Source of the DNA: Telopea speciosissima
Lineage: Eukaryota; Streptophyta; Magnoliopsida; Proteales; Proteaceae
Reading direction: 5' to 3'
Length of the DNA stretch: 64,000 bases
Assembly (NCBI RefSeq): GCF_018873765.1
Contig: NC_057922.1
Span: 9,995,563 to 10,059,562 of the forward strand
Shown here: positions 11,001 through 21,014 of the stretch, piece after piece
Position numbering within the stretch: position 1 is the first letter of the stretch
Layout of the letters: each line of letters opens with the position of its first letter
Position numbers and translations under genes: made by a program
The notes under the pieces: model-generated
Seen by the model: only the letters and a program-made list of their open reading frames with translations
Told to the model about the DNA's origin: nothing
The model's database searches: none

Positions 11001-14000
11001 AAACTGATATGGAAATTTGCTACCAAGAAGAAAAGCATCTGGGTAGGCTGGGTCTACTCTTGCCTCCTTCGCCAAGACTCCATTTGGACTGCCCCTGTTC
11101 CTTCTGATGCCTCTTGGGTCTCAAGAAAGATTTTGGCCTTCAGATTTATAGCATCTGGGCCATCAAATCCCTAGTTGATGACAGTTCTGCTACTCGCCTT
11201 TGGCTGGATCCTTGTCACCCGTTGGGGATTCTCATCCACTCAGTTGGGGACAGAGTGAGATACAGCTCGAGTTTCGACAGATTGGCCTTGGTATCGGATA
11301 TACTTCTCCCTCATGGGTGGGCTCCTTCCCTTTATCGGCACTTTGGGTCTTTGGGATTACCTTCTGTCCATCTGTAGAAGGCCCAAGGCTCTGGTGACTT
11401 GGTTATTTGGTCTCCATCCTCCACCAGCATCTTCAGCTCCAAATCTGCTTGGGATCTCATCAGGGCTCGTGGCAACTTAATCCCTTGGTGCAAGCTGGTC
11501 TGATTCAAAAAATGCATTCCTCGCCACAGTTTTACTCTCTGGAGAGCCATCTCCCGCTGCCTTCCAAAGTAGTCCTTCCTTATGCACAGGCACATTCTGG
11601 TCCCCCCCCCCCCCCCCCAATTGCTGCCTATGTTGGAATGCTCCCGAAGATGTGGATCACCTCTTCTTCGCCTGTCCATTCTCCTCCGTGATTTGGAAAG
11701 AGCTACTTGCTAAATGTTGACCCCGTTGGAGAAGCATTTTTTCCCTTTGATAGAGAATGACTTTGGATGGACATGACTTTTCAGGGTGTTCTAGTTGTGA
11801 TTTTGTGGGCAAGATTGCCTTTGGCACCGCCATCTACCATATCTGGTTCGAGCATAACCTCAAAATGCAGTCTTCCATTTCCAGATCAAGGCAGCAGATT
11901 ATTGCTACCATTTCTTCTGACATTAGAAGCAAACTCTCATTGGCCGCCTCTCGATGCATTGACTCCCTGTGGAATAGGCTAATCACCGATTCCTGGATTC
12001 TCCTGTTTATTTGATCCCTTCCCATGTTGTCTCTTGATTAAGCTGGGATTTGCTTATATTTTCTTTTTCTTTTCCTGTTTTCTTTTTTCTTTCTCCCTTT
12101 TTTCTTGGGGAGCCCCTGTAGTTCTCTTTGGTAATGAATTTTTTAGGTACCCAAAGAGTCGGGGCCAAGAATAAAATAAAAAGTCATATTTAAAGTTTCC
12201 CTTTTTCAAGGGTACGAAGCTTTATTTCTAAAGCATGGATGCTAATAAATAAATTTCCCAACTAGGAATTCTGAGAAGTTCCCTCCTCACAATGTTCTAA
12301 GGATACATATGTACATAAATGATACATGCATATTTTTTTCCCCTTTTCTTGGTAAGGAAATGTACATACATGCATAAACCGATATATCATGGAGATTACC
12401 ATTTTCATCCAAAAGGCAACAGTTACATTCTCCGAAAAAGTTCACTCCTCCCTTGATATTTACACTCACAATTGGAGGTATATGCATACAAAATACATAC
12501 ATATGTGGTGCAAAAGCAGATAACTTCCCACAGCTAGCTTGCTAAACAAAAACAACACTAAAATATGAGATGTTAAGTTCTATCAGTATAATAAGTAATA
12601 ACAAACACTTTCGTGTCAAGTACTACAAACAAAACAAAATGAATTAAACAGGACACTGAATTGCACAAAATATTCAATTGATTGCATGCACCTTGTACTT
12701 CGCAGCTAAAACGTTCTTCACAATAACAAAGTTAACATCCATGGAGGCCCTAGCTTGAAAGACTCCTCCCATCGCAGTCACTAACTTTTCAATCTTAACC
12801 TACAAAAAATAAGAAAGGTACAGACCATTTGTAAATTAGAAAAATATAGAAGCGAAAGATGCATTGGATGACAACAACCAAAAAAGAAAAGGAGAGCATG
12901 CTAGAATCCACTATTCATCAGAAAAATGTTGGTCTTGATATTTGGAGGTTTAGATCTCAAAATTCAGTTATTATTTCACATTAAACTATTTAAAACCAGC
13001 AAAATCAATATATAAGGGAAAGCATTCTTCAAACGAGGTCAAGTAAAAACATCTAAACCTCCTATGGACTAATTCATCCAAGAAAGGACAAAATCATATG
13101 TAAGAGAGGTTATCTCTTAATTCTGAAATGAAGACGACATTGAGACTCTAAGAAACTCATTTTATTTCTCAGGACATTTTTGGTCAAGAGTATTAAAATC
13201 CCTCTGAGTTGACATAATGTTGCCTGCTAAAGTCTTACATAGAGTATAATGAGCACCAGAGTTACTAACAATTTCATGGGCTCACCACCATAGTTATCAA
13301 GGCGACGCCTAAGCATCCAGGCTCCTTGGTCGCCTTGAGCGCCTAGGCGGGCGCCTTGGTGCCACCTTGATTTTGGCCCCTTTCCACTGCCTTGGTCGCC
13401 TTGCCGCCTTGATAACTATGCTCACCACTCCTATGCTTAGAGAGAGCGAAGCTTCAATGTGCGTATATAAGTTTAAAAATAGACATAACCAATGTTGCAT
13501 ACAAAGGCTCAGGAAGTGTGGCACCATCCAACCTGGGTTAGACTCTGAGTTTATTGTCTTGTTTGACTTTTTAGGACATGTTTGAAACTTCTTCAATCAA
13601 TTGTTAGGGCAAACTAACCATTTCGTACCCCCTGGTTGATTCCTTAAACTGAAATGTTTCAATAATAGTGCAATTGCAAGGAGTAGGTGGAGCTTTTAAC
13701 ATCTGGAGTTTGCTGCCCATAAACATTACATGTATGCATATATACAAGTATAATAATATGATATGAGTTCCACTCAGGATGTTGGAGGGCGCATGCTTTT
13801 TTGGCAAAGTCTTGAGGCCACTAATGGGATTTGTGAGTTTATCAGAGGCATCTTACGAGCATTCATTGTTTGGGAACTATGAAAAGAGAGAAACAATAGC
13901 AGGCATGGGGAGGGTATCCATTCAGCCTCTACAATAATTGAGAAGGTTAAGTCTTGGATTAAGGAGTTTCCCTATCCACCAAAATTCAAAAGAAATTTTA

Positions 14001-16234
14001 CGATGAAGGATGAGCTGGTCTTGTAGGTATTTCAATTATGCCCTCCCCCTATTGTTAGGAAAATGCCGTTGCCGATCTACTAGTGCCCCCCGTTTAATTT
14101 GGTGAAATTAAATGAGGATGGCGCAAGTAAGGGGAACCCGAGTGTTAGTGGAGGTGGAGGGATCATTCATGACCAGAATGGTGGGCTGATTGCGGCCTTC
14201 TCCAATTGTTATGGGGTTTGCACTAATTCAATGAGTGAAATGAGAGCCCTACTCGATGGCCTGAAGTTATGTGTTGAGTTGGGGTATGCAGGTAGTTATG
14301 TTAATTCAGATTCGGCAACCATTGCGTGGTTTGTGACTCAAAGAAAATGCCAGTTGTGGAGTTGCTGGTATTAGTTTCATGAAGTTCTATCTGTATCTGA
14401 CTTGTTGGGAGCCACCATCGAATTCAATTACAGAGAAACTTGGGCTGCTGACTTTTTGGAAAATCTCACATGTGGGTCATTGCGTAATTCCTTATTCCAT
14501 TTTGATCATAAGTTACCTCAAGAATTGGGTCGCATTTTACGGAAAGACAACTGGATTACCAGTCTTTAAAATGTAATTTTTATTTTTTAGTTTATTTTAC
14601 CTGTTTGGGGTGGTTTAGTTTTTGGCTTTGTGAGAGTGAGTATTTTGTTTCCCTTGGGTAGGGGTAAGGTGGGTTATGTCCCCCCTTTGTATTTCGGATT
14701 CATAGTGTTTTGTTTCCTGGGTCCCAAAAAACATTCGGGATAAAAATTAAAATAATAATAATAATATGATATGAGTTAGATATCCTTACCAACTGCTGAA
14801 CTGTACATAGAACAGCAAATCAACATAATATTGGGGCCAAGTACAATTGTAGTCATTATAAATGAAGTATACATTAAACATTTTTTTTCACGTTTGTAGT
14901 TATTATACATCCTTTGCATATGCCTGTCCGTGCACAGATATATGCTATTAAACCAGTTTTGTTGGTTGCAACAGCTCACTTTAAAAAAATAAATAAATAG
15001 ATAAATTGGAAAGCTAGGAGTACTGCATCTGATCATAATTGTAGATACTAGTAACATTTCATCTGAAGCAACAGCACACACATGCTAGGAGACTTTGTAA
15101 ACCCTAATAGCAAAGGCACTCCCAAGTGAATGTTAACATCATGAAATGGACAATATGCTAAAGATATGAAGCTTGTATGGGTACAGGTAACCTTTTGACT
15201 CACTGGAGTTGAGATTACTTAATCCCTTCAAACCAAGTTTCAAGTTATAAACTAAGCACAGTAGTTATGGAGAGTACATCTGATTATGTTAAATCCATAT
15301 TGAATTTTGGGATAATTTCTTCTTATGCAATTTATAATCATTAAGGGGCAAGACCAAAATTTTATAATTTGTTTAAGTCGAAGCATGATCAGATCTCCAA
15401 AAGAAGAATGTGCCTCATGTAACCATCAAGACTATTTACAAGGCTATTTATTTGGGGGAAAAAGAAAGACAGGTCAAGCTTCTTGAAGGCCTCTCGTTAC
15501 TCAAGCAGGCTTTGAAAGTGTATATATCTTGCAACTGAGCTTGAGAAGCAAGAAATAAAAGGTCACAGTGCACTAGAGTAATACTGAAGGCTCAATTGGT
15601 CTTCTGTTCTCCCATGTTTGATAACATCTTATTGATGAATACCAGTTTTTGCTCTAACACAGTAAGAAGCCAACGTGGTAATACCTTCTCGTCCTTCTCA
15701 AATCCAGAAGCAAGTACTTTAACACCATCCATTGCAAGGCAACAGGTAAAACCTTGTTTTGGCAAAGTTCTGTTTTCTTTTGCACACGAAAGTACACATT
15801 GAGGACCTGCAAATAGTTCCAAAATGAAAACCCAAATCAATCCCTCTTTCCATTAGTAAGAAAGGAAACGACTGTGCAAAGTCCACAATCAGTATCGTCA
15901 TACCAAGTAAATTACAGCCCTTGGCTCTAAGATCCTCAAATTTCTCCTGCATTACAATCCTTTCGTTAAAAGTGCGAAAAGGTTAACTAAACCCTCCCAT
16001 TTCAAAAAAATCAAAAACCCGTTCAGTTTCAATTCGATTCGGTTAGTGTTTGTAAATTGTACGTACATGTTCGGGAGAGGAGATGATATGGTAATCGTTA
16101 GGACCGGTTCGCGAGGGATCGCAGCAGAGAGAAACCTCGGCACCGTTCTGCTTGAGAGAATCGTGAAGGGTATCGAAGATTTCAGACGGAACGAGGTTCC
16201 GAGACATGAAGATGTTCGCGCCCTTGAAAGCCAT
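2035..16234 (-). CDS. TopBP1/MEI1-like multi-BRCT protein (3' end beyond the window)
   Basis: Homolog of plant MEI1 and animal TopBP1, a nuclear phosphopeptide-binding scaffold for DNA-damage signalling, replication and meiotic break repair. Exons, 5' to 3' on the minus strand: 16234-16067, 15946-15904, 15806-15685, 12799-12692, 9526-9382, 9269-9178, 5283-5190, 5060-4571, 3441-3284, about 3109-2769, 2199-2035. They join in frame to 642 codons. The start is the ATG before AFKGANIF; an upstream in-frame ATG at 16255 is less family-like. BRCT repeats: about 87-170 (ending SWLNQCW), 190-255 (NGGKYSADLTKNCTHL, TRKWVDQS), 374-445 (SDCRILLVGF, KGGGSRF, SWLEDCD) and 575-642 (FKGRIFRFSSSFP, QGGGALVDD, SHWIRSC). 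The last visible exon ends in BRCT with a GT donor, so about a third of the protein should lie left of base 1. Introns 3, 4 and 6 hold LINEs, LTR pieces and foldback elements. Confidence 0.93.
6045..7108 (-). repeat. LTR-like dispersed repeat, minus orientation (copy 1)
   Basis: Read on the minus strand it begins TGATGCAGATAC, passes a CTATATAAGA TATA-like site near 6680-6690, then GAAACCTTGTGTTTGATC and the GGGAAGCCCGGGTGG region near 6530-6550. The same series of blocks occurs at 26470-27181, and a more diverged form at 52300-52916. TG start, promoter-like centre and dispersal fit a retrotransposon LTR, but I see no gag or pol next to it. The left limit is uncertain. Confidence 0.6.
7721..7806. 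mobile_element. Degenerate foldback MITE
   Basis: Begins CATAGTTGTCATGGTGCCAG and continues in GCCATGG and AGGCA words like the CATAGTTGTC family, but the right end and target duplication are not clear. Probably an old or truncated copy inside the AT-AC intron. Confidence 0.45.
8848..8955. mobile_element. Foldback MITE, CATAGTTGTC family, 8-bp TSD
   Basis: Left end CATAGTTGTCGAGGC, right end CCTCGACAATTATG, both flanked by GTTTGTAT (8840-8847 and 8956-8963), an exact 8-bp duplication. The centre holds a C-rich run. Confidence 0.88.
10310..12180 (+). mobile_element. L1-type LINE fragment: end of reverse transcriptase plus zf-RVT
   Basis: A 5'-truncated, decayed plant L1-type LINE in MEI1 intron 4, opposite in strand to the gene. 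Conceptual translation shows the end of the reverse transcriptase domain (FSGLCTNHSKS, LPVRYLGLRLI near 10370-10520), the LWKGT-SS-FLQPISW and GIRRIKDVNSAGILKLIWK region (about 10860-11020), and the zinc-binding zf-RVT region (CCWNAPEDVDHLFFACPF near 11620-11690). Frameshifts and stops break it. A run of about 16 C lies within zf-RVT near 11601. The 3' region is T-rich and ends in an A-rich tail near 12165-12180. A foldback MITE interrupts it at 10639-10779. About 70% like the copy at 32076 by eye. Confidence 0.88.
10639..10779. mobile_element. Foldback MITE inside a LINE, with 8-bp TSD and natural empty site
   Basis: A 141-bp foldback: CATAGTTATCAAGGC at the left, GCCTTGATAACCATG at the right. 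Flanked by exact 8-bp copies of GCTCCAAT (10631-10638 and 10780-10787). Removing the element and one copy restores the LINE reading frame SVLQSSYIYW, which is intact in the paralogous LINE at about 32088-32117. That paralog acts as an empty site and fixes the element's ends. Confidence 0.93.
13289..13420. mobile_element. Foldback MITE, CATAGTTATC subfamily, exact 8-bp TSD
   Basis: A 132-bp foldback: CATAGTTATCAAGGCGACGC to GCCGCCTTGATAACTATG. Flanked by CTCACCAC at 13281-13288 and 13421-13428. Lies in MEI1 intron 3. Confidence 0.93.
13770..14758 (+). mobile_element. 5'-truncated LINE with RNase H domain, 19-bp TSD
   Basis: A 3' piece of a plant L1-type LINE carrying the RNase H-like (RVT_3) domain: KLNEDGASKGNP (about 14102-14137), SGGGGIIHDQNG, SEMRALLDGLKL, NSDSA, then in another frame FNYRETWAADFLENLTCGS. 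Frameshifts and stops make it dead. It ends in an A-rich AAAATTAAAATAATAAT tail. The flanks 13751-13769 and 14759-14777 are a 19-bp direct repeat (TAATAATATGATATGAGTT), the signature of target-primed insertion. Sits in MEI1 intron 3. Confidence 0.9.
14778..15684. other. MEI1 intron 3, no further feature
   Basis: AT-rich intron sequence between the LINE insertion and exon 3. I see no gene or recognisable repeat. Confidence 0.4.
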
Positions 16235-16380
16235 CGTCACTCTTCTGGCCTTCAAGAACCACGCTCGGACGAAGAGAGAAGGAGGATCGAGCAGTGAGTT
16301 ACGGTTTTACGAAGTGATCTGTACAGCACTACAGCCTGCAACTTTTTTAGTTATATATAACATATAGAAGACGCGGGAAG
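16235..16380 (-). promoter_or_regulatory. Probable core promoter and 5' UTR of the MEI1-like gene
   Basis: Upstream of the ATG at 16234, a TATATATAA stretch at about 16351-16360 reads the same on both strands and is well placed for a TATA element about 115 bases before the start codon. Position and composition only; no transcription start can be read. Confidence 0.35.
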
Positions 16381-16664
16381 CTGGGTTTTGGCTTGGGGAG
16401 CGACATACAACTATATAAGTATGATGGGTGATGAGACCAGAGATCACAATTCACAGTCACTGCACGCCCAATCAGGTGGAGCCTGTGCAGGGGGAGGGTG
16501 GTCGTTGCGCCCACCCCCATGTGTCTGCGCAGCTTGTGCCATGGCAGCCTGCGGCACAGAGAACATTCTTCCTTTTTTTTTATTTGTATTTACACTTAAA
16601 AAAAAAAAAAAAAAAACTTGGAGTGTATCTACACCAGCACTTTCATGTGTCTATCTCTTTCTTC

Positions 16665-17400
16665 CTGGTTTATGACAATTCAACCTTAGAATCAAATGGT
16701 TTTAAAAGAAATAGAACAAAAACAAAGTATACAATGTATAACTTTTGAAAAAAATAGGATTGAAAGCATGGTGATGAAAATCACTACTAGGGAAATACTG
16801 CAAAGTAAAAACTCTATGTACTTATGTTCAATTAATCATTAATAAAGAGTGAGAAATAGATAATGGTGTTGCACAAAAGAATTACAATAAGATTGATGAA
16901 GTGGAATGGTGTGTCATAAATGTTATGTGTTCGACTTATTCTTTTAAAACTCAAAGGGGATTTTTATAAGACAATTATACAACCATCGAAGATAAATGAA
17001 AATGAATGTTAAGTAATGAAGAAGCAATATATAAACAAACTTAATTAGTTGAAATGAGGCTGTTGAGATAGATGAGTGGTAAAAGTAGAAAAGATAAAAT
17101 AAAAAAAATGAATAAATTAGAGTTAATTTAGGAATAGCACTGCTGATGAATTGCAATAAAATCGCTTGAGATGGCATGAACATGTGCAACGGAGACTTTT
17201 AAGTGCTCTAATATGCATGGGTGATTTGATTTATATCAAATGAGTTTAAAAGAGCCTAAGGTAGGCCTAAAATGACCCTAGGAGAAGTGAGAAAAGATAT
17301 GCCTAAGGTACGACTAAGAGGATGCAACATTGATTTTTTGTAAAATTTAGAAAGGAGAGGGGAAGGAGAGCATATAAATGATTTAGACTGAACCAAACAC
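16665..17400 (+). mobile_element. Heavily decayed RTE-type LINE
   Basis: Conceptual translation shows the LES-GFK-NRTKTKY-M-NF motif typical of the end of plant RTE reverse transcriptases (about 16690-16745). Further on comes an RWHEHVQRR motif (about 17165-17195) and the GLK/NDPRRSEKR-like tail. Many stops. No target duplication seen. Lies between the MEI1-like and RPL3 genes. Confidence 0.65.
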
Positions 17401-19305
17401 GATTAGCATGAGACATGTCAATTCCAAGCTGAATCAATCAATTTCTGTCTGATCCATATTTTGTACAACTTTACCCTTCATTCACATTTTGACCAAAATT
17501 GACCTACTGATCTTGACATGAGTATAATATCTTTTATGATGAATCTTGGAGGTAAAATCAAGTAGAGGTGTTATCAGATACGATACTCTGGTGCTTTATT
17601 ACTAGAAAAGGGCATAAGTACAACCCAATGGCTAGAGGGCACCCTTTAGATGTTCCTCTTTGGCTAGAGGGGCATTATCTTTTAATATTAATTGTACTTG
17701 GTTGTATAGATCAGTTTTTATATAAATCGTAGTCCCTCTTCAGCTCGAAGGCAGTTATTTCTTTGTATTCATTTCCCTATTAGATACTTTGCTTCAATTC
17801 TTCAATTTAATGAGATGTGTATTATCTTACTCTATCCCTCTCCAACTCCTCCCCCCCCCCCCTCCAACCGCTCTCTGTTCCAGATCTGTAATTTAGTGAG
17901 GGGAGCCTTTACAAATAGGTTGATTAAGATGAGGGTAAGCTAAGGTCTATGGGATTAGAAATGTATCTGCTGCTAAAGCATGATAATAAAAAGTGTACTG
18001 CTTAATCCTAAAAAAATTGGTTCAGAAAAAGATGATATGGTCCTGCTGTGAAATTTCAACATTTGGAGGAGAAACCCACCCAAAGAAGATGCAGAAGAAC
18101 AAAATGGGAATGATTAAAACCTTAAATCGTAGGCCATGGTATGAAACTATGGAAAAAACAATAACATCAAACAAGCTGGTGACTGGTGAGGATTGAGAAA
18201 GTAGGGTAAGAATCAAAAAAGTAAATCTTTGCCTCCTGCTGTGATTCGATTAGATCATTCAGGAAAGATCTTGGGCAAATCTTCAAAACAAGGAACTAAT
18301 TCAGTCTCCAGATTCCAAACTTGAGTATTAATATGGGGAGATTTTGAGATACTTGTCACTTTTGAAGAAGAATAAGGAGAATAGAGGATGTGAAGATCTT
18401 ATTGAGGAGTCCAACTGTTGTAGACCTAAGCTCGAGTTGAGACTGGGAGTTGGGAGTCAAGAATAAAATAGTTTTGAGAACAAGATAATTTACAGACATA
18501 AACGAGGTATGGTCAGAATGATTAACCATAATTTTGAAAGGAAGTCATTTAATCCATCTGAACATAAAACAGGGTGCTGCAATGTAATAGATTTCTCCCG
18601 TCATACTTTACTTCCTATCAAACACGCGGTAGGAAGAAAATACTTTCCCCTGCTTCATTTTACATCCACCCATTTTACTTTGAAGGAAATGGAGCCTTGG
18701 TGAAGTCCTGGTTTATTATTCAATAAAAAACCATCTCCTCTTAAAAGTACAAAAGACAACATGGAGACTCCAAATTCTCATAGGCAGAAGCTATTTGCTT
18801 AGGATTATATTCTTTCTCAACTTGTGAAACATTCTTGGTTGCAGCTGTAAGATAGGCAGTCAATCACCATTGAGATCAAATATGAAAGAAAAATATCATC
18901 AATCTTTTCATGCCCTCTCCAATTTTAAATACCATTTCTTAAAGGCAAACCAAGAATCCTCAGCATTGTTCTTCTCTCCCCCCATCCCCTCCCCCAATTT
19001 TATTTTTTGGTAAAACAATATTCATCTTGAAGCAGTATATATTATGCGGTAGCTGTTGACAATTTTCATTCAAGTGAAAACAGCTACAAAAATCTGCTCT
19101 AAAATCTTTGATGAATTCCAGTCAATTCAACAGTAAGTTAATAAATTGAATATACTTCTCAAATCTATTAATCACAACTCTACAGATGGGCACAGAAAAA
19201 TTGCATCCATGACTCTAGAGTACAAACAACATGCATGGAAAATCTCTAATGGAAAGAAACAGAAATAATCAAAAACAGAACACAACACGATACACATCGG
19301 AGTTG
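17401..19305. other. Intergenic, no gene recognised
   Basis: AT-rich DNA between the MEI1-like promoter side and the RPL3 stop codon. It contains a C-run (about 17851-17862) and scattered short open frames with no family features. The last few hundred bases (from about 19000) should include the RPL3 3' UTR and poly(A) region. Confidence 0.45.
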
Positions 19306-20278
19306 CTAATTCTTGGGTATGTTCTTCCCCACAATCTTCGCCGGCGTAATCCGCAGAAGATTCCCAGGCTTCCCAGGAACCGCACCTTTAACCATCACAA
19401 TCCTGAGTTCATTATCAATCTTCATAACCTTCAGCTTCCTGATCTTCGTCTTCGTTCCTCCCATCCTTCCAGGCATCTTCTTCCCTTTATAAACATGTCC
19501 AGGCGTTGTTCCAGCTCCAATGGAACCCAATGCTCTGTGACTCTTTGAACCGTGAGTCATCGGACCTCGCCGGAAATTATGCCTTTTGATCCCACCTGCA
19601 ACAAAAGTGGAGAAAAATGGATCATGGGTCCTCTCTATGAAACATTAAAGAGGCAATAAATTTGAAAAAGTACAGACCTTGGAAGCCCTTGCCGATGGAT
19701 TTTCCGGAGATATCAACAAGATCACCTTCATTGAAAATTTCATCAACGATGAGTCTCTGATTGGGCTCCAAGTCCTCAACACAGACAAGACGAAACTCCT
19801 GCAGATGCCTCATGGGAATGGCTCCCGCCTTGTTGAGGTGACCCATTTCAGGTTTCGTGAGCTTCTTGTCTCTGACGCGTCGATACCCTACTTGAACTGC
19901 ATTGTAGCCATCAGTGGACTCCGTTTTCAATTGAGTCACGATGTTTCCTTCTCTGAAACCGATTACTGTCACTGGAACAGCAGTTCCCTCAGGCTCGAAG
20001 TAGGTCATCATTCCGAGCTTTGTACCCATTACTCCAATTCCGGCTTCACAGCTCATAACTACAGTGAAGGATTTATGGCTATGGAATTGTTTTGATTGTC
20101 TCTGTTTGGGGATTGAAGAGAACAGAGAGTGAAAAGTGGGATGGGAGATTGGTTTTACGAGAGTTATTCGAGAGAAAGGTCCGACGAGAGAGCACGACGA
20201 AGGAGGGCAGCGAGTGCGAGTTGTTGAAGTTCCAGTAAAGACAGAGAAAGGGAAACGAGCAGAAAAAGAGAGCGCCAT
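19306..20278 (-). CDS. 50S ribosomal protein L3, chloroplastic
   Basis: Nuclear gene for plastid large-subunit protein L3 (bacterial uL3 type), which binds 23S rRNA near the peptidyl-transferase centre. Two exons, 20278-19678 and 19595-19306, joined through an 82-base GT-AG intron to 296 residues. Residues 1 to about 72 are rich in Ser, Thr, Arg and Phe and lack acidic residues, as expected for a plastid transit peptide. The mature part opens with [13 protein letters not shown] and continues through [17 protein letters not shown], then [40 protein letters not shown] and MGG, all L3 hallmarks, and ends in [10 protein letters not shown]. The length matches plastid L3. The eukaryotic cytosolic L3 is much longer and quite different. 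Same strand as its neighbours; no sign of damage. Confidence 0.97.
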
Positions 20279-20865
20279 TGACGCTGGGGAAGGTAGTGTC
20301 TCGCAACCGAGCCTGGGACATCACTCCAATAATTCCCTTATCCATCTACTTGGGCTGGAGGAAGAAAGAAAGGGAAATTGTTTTCTAATCCAAAGATGTG
20401 AGAGTTTCTATAGTACAGTCCGGCATTAAAAATTGGGTTAAAGTAAAATTTTGTGGGTCCTCTCTTTGGCATCCTTTTTATTTTCCTTTTTTATTTTTTA
20501 TTTTGTGAGGAAAAGGGTTTTTGCAAGCGTTTGGTATCATTATGTACTTTATTTCTATTTAAAATAATAGAAATACTATAATAGGATCAAGACCCATTTT
20601 AATTCTTTATCTATTATGACCAAAAATCATTTTTTGATCATTTATGCTAACACTAACGAGCATGTGCTCAAGTCTCAAAATTGAAGGTAAAAGAGTCACT
20701 TGAATTTAGGTCATGGGGTGAATAAAATGACCATCCTACCCCTCTAAATGGTAGAAATACCTAGCCCATGTGTCTGGGTTCAGACTACACTGCGGCACAG
20801 AGAACATCAACCCCATACCCTCTTCTTTTTAACAGTCTTTTCTTTGTTCATTTTGTAGGAAAATG
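20279..20865 (-). promoter_or_regulatory. Upstream region of RPL3
   Basis: 5' UTR and promoter DNA of the plastid L3 gene. I do not see a convincing TATA box. The stretch from about 20500 is AT-rich and ordinary. Confidence 0.35.
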
Positions 20866-21014
20866 TTGGGTATGCTAGCGGTATATCGTATGCTAACACC
20901 CTATGTGTCTCTCTCTCTTCCACCCTTTGAAAGGTAAAAGAGTCATTTCAAATGGTGGAAGAGAGAGATAGACATATAAGGTGCTAGCATATGGCACACC
21001 ACTAGCATACCCAA
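20866..21014. mobile_element. 149-bp MITE with long terminal inverted repeats
   Basis: Left arm starts TTGGGTATGCTAGCGGTAT, right arm ends with its near-complement CCACTAGCATACCCAA. The arms pair for about 60 bases each and include a CTCTCTCTCTTCCACC block. A partial copy of the left arm recurs at about 21615-21725. No clear target duplication. Confidence 0.75.

Noticed and set aside
11601..11618. Homopolymer C runs (also near 21089, 32676, 36188, 53656, 62100 as G)
   Set aside because: Probably slippage products or assembly-sensitive simple repeats. No shared flanking motif that suggests function.
19679..20095. 138-codon plus-strand frame overlapping RPL3
   Set aside because: Antisense shadow of the strongly conserved L3 coding sequence.
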